NCBI RefSeq assembly: GCF_029633865.1
Contig: NC_079224.1
Location: forward strand, 18,875,126 to 18,939,125
Length of the DNA stretch: 64,000 nucleotides
DNA from: Lampris incognitus
Lineage: Eukaryota > Chordata > Actinopteri > Lampriformes > Lampridae
Reading direction: 5' to 3'
Shown here: piece after piece, positions 25,195 through 36,800 of the stretch
Numbering within the stretch: the first letter of the stretch is position 1
Layout of the letters: each line of letters starts with the position of its first letter
The notes under the pieces: model-generated
What the model saw: only the letters and a program-made list of their open reading frames with translations
Databases searched by the model: none
Told to the model about the DNA's origin: nothing
Translations under genes and position numbers: made by a program

Positions 25195-25350
25195 TTTCTC
25201 TTCTCTTCTCTTCTCTTCTCTTCTCTTCTCTTCTCTTCTCTTCTCTTCTCTTCTCTTCTCTTCTCTTCTCTTCTCTTCTCTTCTCTTCTCTTCTCTTCTC
25301 TTCTCTTCTCTTCTCTTCTCTTCTCTCCTCTCCTCTCCTCTCCTCTCTCC
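25195..25350 (+). repeat. (CTTCT)n pentanucleotide array in the vipr1 3' UTR
   Basis: About 30 uninterrupted units of TTCTC lie inside the presumed vipr1 3' untranslated region, 0.8 kb after the stop codon. Confidence 0.9.
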
Positions 25351-25934
25351 TCTTCTCCAAGGCACAAATTCCCAAACTGTGTACATATGTAACTGTACTA
25401 TATCCTGTGATATAATCCATCAAGCTAAGTCCAAAAATGCACTATGGTTGTTACTGTGGGTCTACGTGTGTTCAGAGTTGACATATTTGAGCCATCTCCT
25501 CCTCCTCCTCAGAAGAAGCTATATTTTGAGCTTTGCTAACAGCAACAATGTAAAGTTCCACGTTGGAGAAATGTTTACTTTATTGCTGTCTTGTACAGGT
25601 CATGAGTGGGACAAAGTGAAAGTACCTCAGACTAAATGTCACATAGTTGTTGTATTCGGAGTGAAACTGTATATATGGCTGAAAAACAGGGTTATTGTTT
25701 TGTATGCATTGTTTTTCATGACGACTTTAAGGTCTCAGGTGTCAACTGGAAATGAATGTTTACAGTGTGATGTGTTTTTCCTTCTTCGTGGTAGTTGCGT
25801 AACGCTTGGTGTCGTCTTTTGATATACATGTCTTTTATTTTTTTTGCCCTGTAAACGTTATGTAAATAATGTGTATCCTACTGTACAGTATATGGAATCA
25901 GTGGGAAGAGCATAATTGGACAGAACACTGAATT

Positions 25935-25940
25935 AATAAA
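25935..25940 (+). terminator. vipr1 poly(A) signal
   Basis: AATAAA lies about 1.56 kb after the vipr1 stop. It is the last such hexamer before the oppositely oriented klhl40 gene. Confidence 0.6.
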
Positions 25941-26064
25941 ACCATGTTATTGCAGACTGATCTACTGTTTGGTTTTCTACTTATTCAGTGCACAGATGAG
26001 ATAGTGAGTCTGCCTCCCCATGTCGGACCACTGAGACTTCAACACAATGCAATAGGTCATTGCT

Positions 26065-26070
26065 TTTATT
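26065..26070 (-). terminator. klhl40 poly(A) signal
   Basis: TTTATT on +, which is AATAAA on -, about 340 bp after the klhl40 stop codon. Confidence 0.55.
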
Positions 26071-26410
26071 TCCACAACATTTACAGCAAACAAGTAATAA
26101 AGAAAACATATGAAATAATGTAACAAAAAAAAGATGTACAAATAGTACTCAATACTTTTTTCTCATGTTATCTTCATCAACAACTTACTCCATTGCTTCC
26201 CTGCATCAGGAGTGACCAAAGGATTTGTCTCCCCCTGCTGTGAAATTTTCAACATAATGATAGATTCTGAATTGAGAGTATCTCTGTCTATGGAGACAAA
26301 TTAAAACGTACCCTTCATGTAGCTTGTTTGGGCCTGTGAAACTCCTACTCTGCAGTCAGCATTTAATCAGTGCCACGCTACTAGCTAAGTGGCGTTAGCG
26401 GCGCGTGTGG

Positions 26411-26849
26411 CTACAGCTTGGTGAAACGCAGCGTATTGAGATGCACAGGAAGAATCGTTGCTCCCTCCGCATACTGAATCTCTCTCAAAATCCCATTCCA
26501 GCACTTATCTGACTCATCGTATCTAGGAGAAGAAAAGGTAGAGTTATTAGGAGGAACACGGCGACAAACACCATCCTCAGAGGGCACAAAGGCCAAACAT
26601 TTTTGCCCTCTGGCAGCCTTTTCTGGCATTCCCTCAATGGATGATATATGGAAGGTGGATTTTGATTGGCTCAGTGGGTCTTGCCGATTGGGTTCTACAC
26701 CCATTTGAACCATCCATCCATCCATTGTCTTTACCGCTTATCCTGCTCTCAGTCTCAGGGTCATGGGGATGCTGGAGCCTATCCCAGCAGTCATTGGGCG
26801 GTAGGCGAGGAGACACCCTGGACAGGCCACCAGGACGTCACAAGGCTCG

Positions 26850-26948
<99 letters not shown>

Positions 26949-29900
26949 GTATGGACAATTTAATACTGCCAATTCACCTGACCTACATGTCTTTGGACTG
27001 TGGGAGGAAACCGCAGCACCCGGAGGAAACCCACGCAGTCATGGGGAGAACATGCAAAGTCCACACAAAGGACGACCCAGGATGAATCCCCAAGGTTGGA
27101 CTACCCCGGGGCTCAAACCCAGGACCTTCTTGCTGGGAGGCGTCCACACTAACCACTGCGCCACCGTGCTGCCCCCATTTGAACCAATATAATTTAAACT
27201 CGGATCCTCGGCAAGATAGTGGCTCAGGAAATCACTGACTACATCAGGTTAGTCTTTGCTTTGCTTTCTCAGGATTTGAGAACCAATGATGTTTGCAGTT
27301 CTCTACTTTCCACAGTGAAAATAAAAATAACTTGAAATTTACAAATGAGAACTTCTGTTTCAGGGAGGTGCTTTTGTGTGGAACAGAATATCAGTAAAAC
27401 TCCCAGGATTCTCAAAGCCCTCGCCAAAATAAGCATGAAATGAAAGTAAAATATGAAACACAAACAGAGAGCATGTAAGCAAACACAAACATGCAAAGAC
27501 ACAACAAACACGTCATTCATGATTTCCGACTGTGTGTCTCACCTCCAGATGTCGTTCATCTCTGTTGGGGCGAGCTCCTCGCTGGTCTCGCTGGGCATCA
27601 TGGTGAAGCCTCCCACTGCGTATAGATATCCTCCCAGCGAGATCAGACTAAGGGAGCTGCGCTCCTGTGGGAACTCCGTAAACTCAGACCACCTGGAACA
27701 TGACAATGCACACATGTGCATGTGCACACACAAAGAATCAAGAAGAGGGCCTTAAACAAGTAACCAGCTTAAACCTGAATGTATGACACATGGCATCACG
27801 ACATGAGCGTGCACAAGTGAACGCTTGCTTCACTCGCTGTTATTGAATGAATGAGGCATGCATTGTAAAGCTCTGTGAGTGGTCAGTAGAATAGAAAAGC
27901 GCTATATAAATAATAAATGCAGTCCATTTATTTATTTTATTTTATTTTTTCAGAGCTGATTGCCCATCTTTTTTTCCCCCCATTTTCTCCCCAGTTGTAC
28001 TTGGCCAATTACCCCCTCTCTTCCAAGCCATCCCTGCTCCACCCCCTCTGCTAATCCGGGGAGGGCTGCAGACTACCACATGCCTCCTCTGATACATGTG
28101 GAGTCGCGAGCCGCTTCTTTTCACCCAACAGTGAGGAGTTTCACCAGGGGGACGTAGCGCATGGGAGGATCACACTATTCCTCCCCGTCCCCCGAACAGG
28201 CACCCCGACTGACCAGAGGAGGAGCTAGTGCAACAACCAGGATACATACCCACATCTGGCTTTCCACCCGCAGACACGGCCAATTGTGTCTGTAGGGACG
28301 CCCGATTAAGCCGGAGGTTCGAACCAACGATCCCCAACACGGGGATTTGAACCGACGATCCCCGTGTTGGTAGGCAACGGACTAGAACGCCACACCACCT
28401 GGACGCCCTCATGATCGGTTATCTTAAGATTAAAGACAATTCTGCACTTTGCAGCCGTGCGATAAACTTAAAACAGATTGTGCTAAAGAGTCTCACTTGT
28501 TTGTAGCAATGTCATAGACCTCCACAGTGCCTGTGAGGCCTGTGTCTGTGACCCCAGTCACCACATAGATCTGGTCTTTGTGGACGGTGATACCAAACAG
28601 GGAGCGGGCCGTCTTCAGGGGAGCCATGTCCTTCCACTCAAATTTGTTGGGGTCGTAGGCACACACCCTCCTCATGCACTTTCTGGAACCATGAAGCAAG
28701 ATGGAAGATGGAGGATGATACATGATATTTGTGTCTTTCTCATGATCAATGCACATTCACTGAGCTTGTGTTTAGAAACGCATTAACCCCAATGGGAAAT
28801 AGATTCTGTAACACCTCTCTCTAATATTTGGCAGCACAAGATGGAAGTAAATCTTGTTACTTGAGCTCTTTCTCGACCAGATGATAGACTGTTTATGTTT
28901 CACGGATCATCAATTCAGAACTACAGCGAATCATTTATTTTTCAAAAACATTGGACACATATTTTGAAAATCAACTCTTGAGTTATTCATCTGTGAGATC
29001 TTATGCTATAAGTAAACTAAGAGCTACATACTTGCTTTCTGACTTTCCTCCAATGACGTAAACAATGCCGTTGTGTGACACGGCCCCATGGCCATACACT
29101 GCATAAGGTAGCGGGTCTGACTCACCCCACTTGAATGACCTGTGAAAGATCATAACAACATGAGTAATGGCTTTATTCATAAATCTTTGACTCTGTGACT
29201 TAGCAGATATATGTGTATTATGATTTAATAGTATCAGTTTATTCTAGTTTTCTGGGAACGATTAAAAGAAAAAAACTTGGGATGGAATATTCAAGAGTTA
29301 ATGAGTACCAATTTCTCAAAAACAAGACAAAAATTTAGTGTGAAAACTCTTGGTTAGTTACCAATAAAATAGGTTTCCAGAGATTCAGAAATTGTTGTTT
29401 AATAGCAAAAATTTGCCATCTGTACATACTGTCTGTCATAGATCATGACAGAGTCTAAAACATGCTCTCCATCCTTCAGCTCCTTGCCACCAACAACGAA
29501 GATGGAGTTCTCCACTTCGGCCAGCCCGAACAGACAACGAGGGTTTGGTAATGAAGGCATCCCCAGCCACTCTGAACTTACTGGGTCAAACTGGCATCGA
29601 AGAAAAGAAGGATACACAAGTGAGTGATGAGATGATGAAACAAACATGCTGTAAACACAATACAAGGTAAACATAGTATTTAGCACATCTTGTGACACAG
29701 CCTCTTTGACTAGTTGTGTTATGATAGGGTCATGATAAGTCTAATTGATAATGGGTTATGTATGATGAGGTGGGCTTGTAGTACTCCAGCATGGAGTTGA
29801 CCTCAAGTCCACACATTGAAGGTCTTGGACTTCTTCACAGGCTGAAATTACTTGTGCTTGACTCGGTTGAGCACAAGACTTTAATTTGCTTTTTCTGATT

Positions 29901-31625
29901 TTTGAAATGAATGTCATTCTTTCCATGAGGAGATAAATAAAGTGCAATCTAATCTAATTTGTCTTTATTATTATCAATTCATGTTTCTGAAACATTGGAA
30001 AATTTGAATCTTGAACATTTCTTCCTGAACAGAGGGGATGAAAAGCCTAAATAAATATTACAGTGTAGTTAAACTTGGACTAACTATGATGGAAGTCTAC
30101 TACAAATCAAGTCCATTTTATTCATATAGCCCAATATCACAAATTACAAATGACGACAGTTACTGTCATAGTGTTTAACTGGATTTACACTGTGTTGGTG
30201 TCAGTCTTTACATAAGTTTCGGTCCTATTGATCTTGAGTTGGACTTGCCACCTTTTTGTCTTGGACTTTACTCAGACTCAATAAACTTGGACTTGCCACC
30301 CCAAAGACTTGGTATGGACTAGTTTGGTCTTGATTACAAAGGTATGATAAGGTTAATAGATTATGGGGTTATGATAAAATTCATAGATTATGGGGTTATA
30401 ATAAAACATTTATAGATTATGGAGTTATGATTAGGGTCATAGATTTTTGGGTTATGATAAAATTAATAGGTTATGGGTCCAAATATTATGGTGGGGCCAG
30501 TTTTAGTACCTGCAGGAAGTAAGAACTGAAGGGCTCATCTTTGTTCTCTTCATTATAGAGCAAACCTCCAGCAACAAACACCTGGTTCTGCTTGGTGACC
30601 AAACTGCAGTGGTTCTTAGGAATTTCTGTTGAGTCTGAGGCCACAAAGCATTCATTTCGTACTGGGTCATAGGCCACAGTTCCCGTGTCACTTATCAACA
30701 GTATCAGGTCCGTCTCAAACATTCCAAACCGAAGGTTATTGTTGAGGATACCTGGAAGAAGCCCTTCCTCATCATCATCATCATCCTCACTTCCTTCTCC
30801 ACCCTCTGCCCCTTTGAGTTTGCTGGGCTTCGGCAGCTGACCTCTGTAGGCGTTTTTTACAAGCTCCAGCTCCGTCTTGATCTCTTGGTTGTTCTTAATG
30901 TACAGGTGTTTCTCCACTTTCTCGGAGAAATAATCCAAGGGTATCAGCCGGAAACGAACACAGCACAACAGGTCCAGCAGGTTCTTGAGCCGATCTTCCT
31001 TGTCGTGCCCAACCCAATCCATCACGGACTCAAATACCACCTCTTCCCGCTCCACGTTGAGGGCATCTGAGGTGATGATGGAGGCCAACTCACCTGGGCC
31101 AAGCTGGAGGAAGTCCTGGTCCCTGACAATAACCTGGTAGCGTTCACAAATGAACTCCCGTGCAGCCAGCGCAAGCCTTGGGCAGTCCAACAGCAACCCC
31201 AGCCTGAAGATAGCCAAGCAGTTTCCCAGCACCAGCTTTTCTTGGAGGTATGACACACATACTGAGAAGATGGAGGGGATCTGGTACATGTTGGCAACCA
31301 TGAAAATATCCTGGACATTCTGCTCTGTCAAGTTAATGTCTGAGGTGTACAAGTAACGCAGGATCATCCCCATAACACTTGGCTGGACATCTTTGAGGAC
31401 AATCTCACGTTTCTTGCTTTCCTCCAAGTCAGACAGAAACATTGCTTTGAAAAAGGGGCTGCTTGCAGCTAGCACTAACCGGTGGCAGGGAAACTCCTTG
31501 TCTTGGATTTTGAGGACGCAGTCCACAAACTTCTCATTCTCCAAGAGGTCACAGAGTCCATCCTGAAGCAGGGTCTGTTGGTACATCCGTGGCTGCTCCA
31601 CTGGGTCTATGGTCAAGGCAGCCAT
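26411..31625 (-). CDS. klhl40: Kelch-like protein 40, 6 exons, complete
   Basis: This is a BTB-BACK-Kelch protein of striated muscle. In mammals it is a CUL3-linked adaptor that stabilises nebulin and leiomodin-3 at the sarcomere. Minus-strand exons are 31625-30510, 29590-29430, 29139-29032, 28682-28497, 27692-27543 and 26522-26411. All phases join to 610 aa, against about 621 in human. The start [20 protein letters not shown] aligns with the family N-terminus, so the in-frame upstream ATG at 31727 is not used here. BTB covers roughly residues 20-130 ([20 protein letters not shown]). BACK follows to about 290, then an acidic linker with [11 protein letters not shown]. Kelch repeats run from about 340 on ([34 protein letters not shown]). 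Exon 6 ends [14 protein letters not shown]. The a/b paralogue is undecided. Confidence 0.94.
26713..27173 (-). mobile_element. tRNA-derived SINE (family B) with internal (AC)n, copy 1
   Basis: Read on minus, the tRNA-like head includes GCACGGTGGCGCAGTGGTTA and a B-box-like GGGTTTGAGCCCC. The conserved GTCCAAAGACATGTAGGTCA block, a long GT run (26858-26945 on + as AC) and a GGATGGATGG end follow. A perfect 13 bp target duplication CCCATTTGAACCA lies at 26700-26712 and 27174-27186, so the insertion is fairly recent. It is sense within klhl40 intron 5. Confidence 0.85.
26858..26945 (+). repeat. (AC)n microsatellite inside SINE family B copy 1
   Basis: About 44 uninterrupted AC units. Confidence 0.95.
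27968..28407 (-). mobile_element. tRNA-derived SINE (family A), copy 5
   Basis: Minus orientation, with the head near 28407 and the A-rich tail at 27968-27985. A short repeat of ACGATCCCC around 28328-28363 shows a local duplication of the B-box area. It lies in klhl40 intron 4 and is sense to the gene. No clear target duplication was seen. Confidence 0.8.
30345..30480. repeat. imperfect tandem repeat next to klhl40 exon 1
   Basis: About four AT-rich units of roughly 30-35 bp share ATAGATTATGGGGTTATGAT. They lie just downstream of the klhl40 exon 1 donor. Confidence 0.6.
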
Positions 31626-31776
31626 TTTATTCTGTCTCCTTAACCTGGTTGGGGTCTCTGGGAGGGAGAGGCTTAGAGGAAGGACGCCCAAATGCTCCCA
31701 CGACAGGGCAGAACTGCCTGTATTCACAGTGCTTCATATGTTACTGTGGATGGTCTCCGTGGCAGGCTGGGTACTG

Positions 31777-31901
31777 CAGCTGTCTCTGACCGTCAGTCGG
31801 TCTGTAAGTCAAAGGTTATTTATAGATAGCGTCCTCACAAAGCTGAGGAATCCATTTTCGTGGATCCACTCACGCAAAAAACAGTCCCCAGCAAACAGCT
31901 G
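31777..31901 (-). promoter_or_regulatory. klhl40: klhl40 core promoter: TATA/MEF2 box with two E-boxes
   Basis: On the minus strand TATAAATA lies inside CTATAAATAA (31816-31825). This is both a TATA box and a perfect match to the MEF2 consensus YTAWWWWTAR. MyoD-type E-boxes CAGCTG lie at 31777-31782 and 31896-31901. The start codon is 190 bp downstream, so a TSS near 31790 would give a 5' UTR of about 165 bp. This fits the muscle-restricted expression known for KLHL40. Use of the sites is inferred. Confidence 0.5.
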
Positions 31902-32385
31902 AGTGACTAATGAAGGGGGTGTTGTCATGTTCAATCCAGGAAATCCACCATACCCTCTTACTGGCCAATCTGACAAGGCCCCGTTACTGTGATGAAATGT
32001 CTACTTTTTCCTCTGTTATCTGATATTAATTGTAGATGTGTGAAAGTGACCTGCACTGACATCGAAGGGGAAAAAACAGAAGGAAAGAACGTTTCCCTTT
32101 ATTAAAGTTACCTATTTGTAGTAAGTTAAAACGCAGGTAAGAGAAGTTTCTGGAAGCCTAACGAGTTAGTTAAAGATAAGTTATCAGCCCCTTGACACCA
32201 CGAATTCTACCCTCTTGTTCAGCACAAACAGTATCGTCTTTTTTTTTCTCCTACTACTGCTCTTATATAGTAACAGCTACCTAAATTTACAGGACTGCAT
32301 TTGAATGTTTACAGAGCTAACCTTTAATATATAAAATACATAACAGTGGCTAATTATATAGCTCTAAAATGTTCTATTCTTGTTT

Positions 32386-32557
<172 letters not shown>

Positions 32558-32734
32558 CTGCAGTGAAAGCAACGTCATCTTCTGGGGAAAACGACAAAAC
32601 ATGTCACTCCCATACTGGGATCCATACATGTGAGTTATATACAACATCCCATAGTCAATGAATGCCAGCACGGGGAACATTCACAGCAGTCCAAGAGTGA
32701 AACAAGAACTCGTCCATTTTCATCCCAGCAAGTT

Positions 32735-32740
32735 TTTATT
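32735..32740 (-). terminator. candidate hhatl poly(A) signal
   Basis: TTTATT on + is the first AATAAA seen on the minus strand after the hhatl stop. It implies a 3' UTR of about 1.1 kb. Confidence 0.4.
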
Positions 32741-33845
32741 TTTGCTCTCCATACTGCAAACAAATCACACCCAAAGAAACAAATATAATTACTCTCAAAG
32801 TAATACGTTGATTCAAAAGGCGTTGTTTTTGGCAAGATTTTTTTTGTTTTGTTTTGTTTTCCACTGTCTGATACACAGAGGACATACAAGAGGCTGTGGT
32901 GACAGGCAGAAGGAGGGTGACCCATAGTCCTCACTGGGCTTATTGCCTTTCATAGTAACCGGTGGGCATCAGCCTCTGTGACACGTTCACACGCCGGATC
33001 AAGTGAGAGAGGCAAGGAAAGATATGCAGACATGTCAGACCTAATCTCCTGTGGGAAGAGAATGATAGCAGGAGTAAAGCAGCCATGCTCTGCTTTTAGT
33101 GTGCTAGGATGAACTCCATTCCCTTTCTAAAATAAAAACAGAGACCTGACACGTTAATACAATAGATATCAACTCTAAAATGGACTTCCCCATACAACAT
33201 GGTTTGCATTTCTGCTCAGTACCAGTGCAGCAATGCTGTACAATCATCTACAGATGTAATCAACATGGAGGACAACAGCCTCCATAGCAGCTCCCAGCTA
33301 ACTTACCATAACAATGGCAGCTTCATTTAAAGTTTGTTCAAGTTTAAAAAGCAACACTTGACAATTTGGTGACTCAGATCTCTGTCTATAAGGCAAAAAT
33401 AAGACAACATCAGCATAAAAAATGACCGCCTCAGCTTTATGTAGGAGACCATCAAACATGGCAGGTTTACATTGCAACTCTTCATCTTCTTCAATAATAT
33501 AAGCCATATCTATTAAAATATCTGACAGGCCCATCGTCTGTTAAATAATCGTTTGCTGGCATAAAGTACAAATATAGAATGCACCATCTCTGGGTTTGTG
33601 CTAAAGGACGTGTTGTGATTATCTACAGCAAGTGCACTTCAGGATATACGTATCTCACAGTTCAAAACATGGCCTCGCCTCTGATGAACAACAGCAGAAA
33701 TGCAGACTTGTGAACAGGTACAGGTGTTGAGTCTGGTTATAGTCTGGTTCAGAAGAGTTTGCAAGATCGAGGATGGAACAATGTCAGAGGGTTTGTTATA
33801 AATGAAGTCTTTGAAACGTCATCGCCTTTTTTTCTTTCTTTTTTT
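32741..33845 (-). other. hhatl: probable hhatl 3' UTR
   Basis: Non-repetitive sequence between the hhatl stop codon and the candidate poly(A) signal. An open frame at 33534-33298 on minus (78 codons) was not recognised as any known protein and is probably chance. Confidence 0.45.
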
Positions 33846-36800
33846 TTACTCTGCTTTTACTTTGCCACCATCTACAGGCTTCACCATCTCGGCCTCCTCC
33901 AACAGGGCTTGTTTTCTCTCCTGTTCCTTCACCAACTGGACCCCACAGTAGGTCACAAACAACACGGACAAGGTCGACCATGGAAAACCTGGAGGAAAGG
34001 AAAAAGGGGTAGTATTGCATTAAAGCCAAGCAGGTATCCAAGAAGTTACAATCCTTTGGCAAATGTTGTAGTTAATAAAGTATTTTGTCATTTTGATTTC
34101 TTTCATTTCATTTGTTAATTCTGTGAATGTAGTACGATCTCATCTTGGGGAGAAACTAGATTTCCAAATCTGTTTAATTTCCTGCAACAGCAGTTCCCCA
34201 CCTATGAAAATCAGTCTCCTCCCCACCAGTTTGGCAAACTCCAGACTGTTGAGCGAGAGGATGTTGTAGAGGATAATAGCCCAGAAGTTGGCGGCATTGA
34301 AAAGACCCCTGATCCTGCGTGACATCGCTTCGCCCATCGCTCTCTGGTGACAGTCAAGACATGAGATATACTCAGGCATGCAATGTGAACTCATACATAG
34401 TGGTCTGAACCTGTTTTCTATCTGAGGAATACCCATTCAAAAACAATCCACAGTCGCCATTCTTCTCACTTGTTGCTCACCTCAATGACAGAGAATGGAG
34501 GGATGGAGAAGAACTTGGCCACCCACAGTTCAAAGTTAAGACCGAAGCAGTTGAAGAAGGACCAGATGTACACAAGCTCACATGGGCCCAGCCACAGGGT
34601 GGTGATCGCAAAGGTGCAAATGGTTGCCAGGAGCTCCTTAAAGATTTTATCATGATTTCCTCCAATGTAGTCATAAACATATCTGTTGAGTACAATTTGA
34701 CAATGATTAAACCAGAATCAACTGGATGCAGAACCAAGGTTAAAAAAAAACTTTATTCACACAGCTTCAGTTTCAATTAGGGAATAGTAAAATCTGCAAA
34801 CTTTATTTCATCACTCACTTGCAGAGCCAGTCATTGATGCCTCTGTCAAAGTGCCTAAAAAAAGACATTGTTCATGTAAAACTTGCGATGAATTTCCCAC
34901 ATTGGACAGACAATAGGAAAGATGCATTTCTGAAATCTTCACATGCCGCGCTGATGTTAACTATTTTATTTCATCCAGCTACTTGCCGACACTTACGTTT
35001 CAGCAAAGACATAGAGCATGGTGATACACTTGGGGGGCTGAGGAGGGTCCAGATGATCCAGTCGAGCCACCGTGTTGATGACGCCAAACATGACGGCAGC
35101 TTTCACCCAGTCATATACCAGATTGGAGTAGGCCAGACCACCTACAAAGATCCACAGAGGAACAAAGGAAGATTTGTAGAGGAGTTTTCGGGAGCATTCA
35201 ACCTCGCATTCATACAGTTCTACACATTAATAATGGAGACAACCACAGTCCTACTACTGGGGCCATATGTACTTTCTTTTTTGGGGGGATTTTCCCCCTT
35301 TTTTCTCCTCAATTGTATCTGGCCAATTACCCCATTCTTCTGAGCCTTCCCGGTCGCTGTTCCAGCCTTCTGCTGATCCTGGAAGGGCTGCAGACTACCA
35401 CATGCCTCCTCTGATACATGTGGAGTCGCCAGCCTCTTCTTTTCACCTGACAGTGAGGAGTTTCCCCAGGGGGACATAGCACGTGGGAAGATCACGATAT
35501 TCCCCCCAGTTCCCCCTCCCCCATGAACAGGCACCCCGACCAACCAGAGGAGGTGCTAGTGCAGCAACCAGAGCACACATACCCACATCCGGCTTCTTAC
35601 CCACAGACACGGCCAATTGTGCCTGTAGGGATGCCCGACCTAGCCGGAGGTAACATGGGGACTTGAACCGGACATACCGAAGATGGTAGGCAATGGAATA
35701 GACCGCCATGCCACCTGGACACCCAGCCATGTGGAATTTCTACCTCACTATCATTCAGCAAGTTGAATAACAACTATAAATTGACATATACCCACGGTTC
35801 AGCCCCTCCTCAAGCAAACAAGACAAGTAAATTCAAATAGAAAGGTAGTGGATAAATAGCACATTTGCCATCCTCTGCCATTTTCAAACACCCTCCGTAG
35901 TTATCAGTTTTGCTGTTATTTCTGCATAGATTGCTGAGGAATGCAAGTGTGAGCCAAGTCTTTTGGTGTTTGGGCATGATGGGCCCTCAGACAACAACAT
36001 GCAGGAGCATGAGTTGTTTACGTCATGTCAAACGCTACCACTCAGCAACCACCTCTGATATTTACTAGTTATATCATCTCTCAGGAAAGCTGAAATATTA
36101 CACATAGTCCTTTAACAGTTATATTGAACATCATTCATTCCTCTTTCACATAATATTTATGCCCTACCGCAATGGTATAAAATGCCATGCTTCATAAATT
36201 GTGGGATGCAGCATTAACTGACCCAGCGGCCAATCAGAAAGCTGCTTGACCAGCTTCATGTCATTAGGGATGGTCAAGATGTAGAGATAGTGGAAGAACA
36301 CATCCACTATCACAATAACTCCCAGATGCAACAAGCCCCGAGTGGTGATGTTCCACATCTCCCTCTCCCTGCGGGTCAGCTTGGTGTTGTTTGCCTGTGG
36401 TGTGCATCAACACAAAGACACAGACAACACTTGTCAGCTCTGCATCCAACTAGCCATTGTCTTGTAAAACACCATAAGCACTATGTACTGGTTACTGTAA
36501 TACTACTACTACTACTACTATTACTACTACTACTGCTACTACTACTACTAATAATAATAATAATAATAATAGTAATAATAATAATGATAATAATAATGAT
36601 GATGATGATGATGATGATGATAATAGGGTCATACGGCCTTTATATAACATAAAATACCTACTAAGAGACAGAAGTTTAAGGCAAACAAGAACATAAACAA
36701 GAAAAGAACCTTGGAGCAAAAAAAACCCCATTGTTTTCTCTAGACAGACTTTAGTATTCTTGTGTTATTTTATTTTATTATTATTATTTTATTATCATTT

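Noticed and set aside
25195-25423. Arg/Glu-rich and Ser/Leu-rich frames over the CTTCT array
   Set aside because: Pure pentanucleotide repeat in the vipr1 3' UTR.
31626-31727. In-frame upstream ATG extending klhl40 by 34 codons
   Set aside because: The downstream [20 protein letters not shown] aligns with the family start, and the extension has no counterpart in KLHL40 proteins.
33298-33534. 78-codon minus-strand frame starting MGLSDILIDMAYIIEEDEEL
   Set aside because: It looks protein-like in composition, but I recognise no family and it lies in the probable hhatl 3' UTR. Kept as unsupported.
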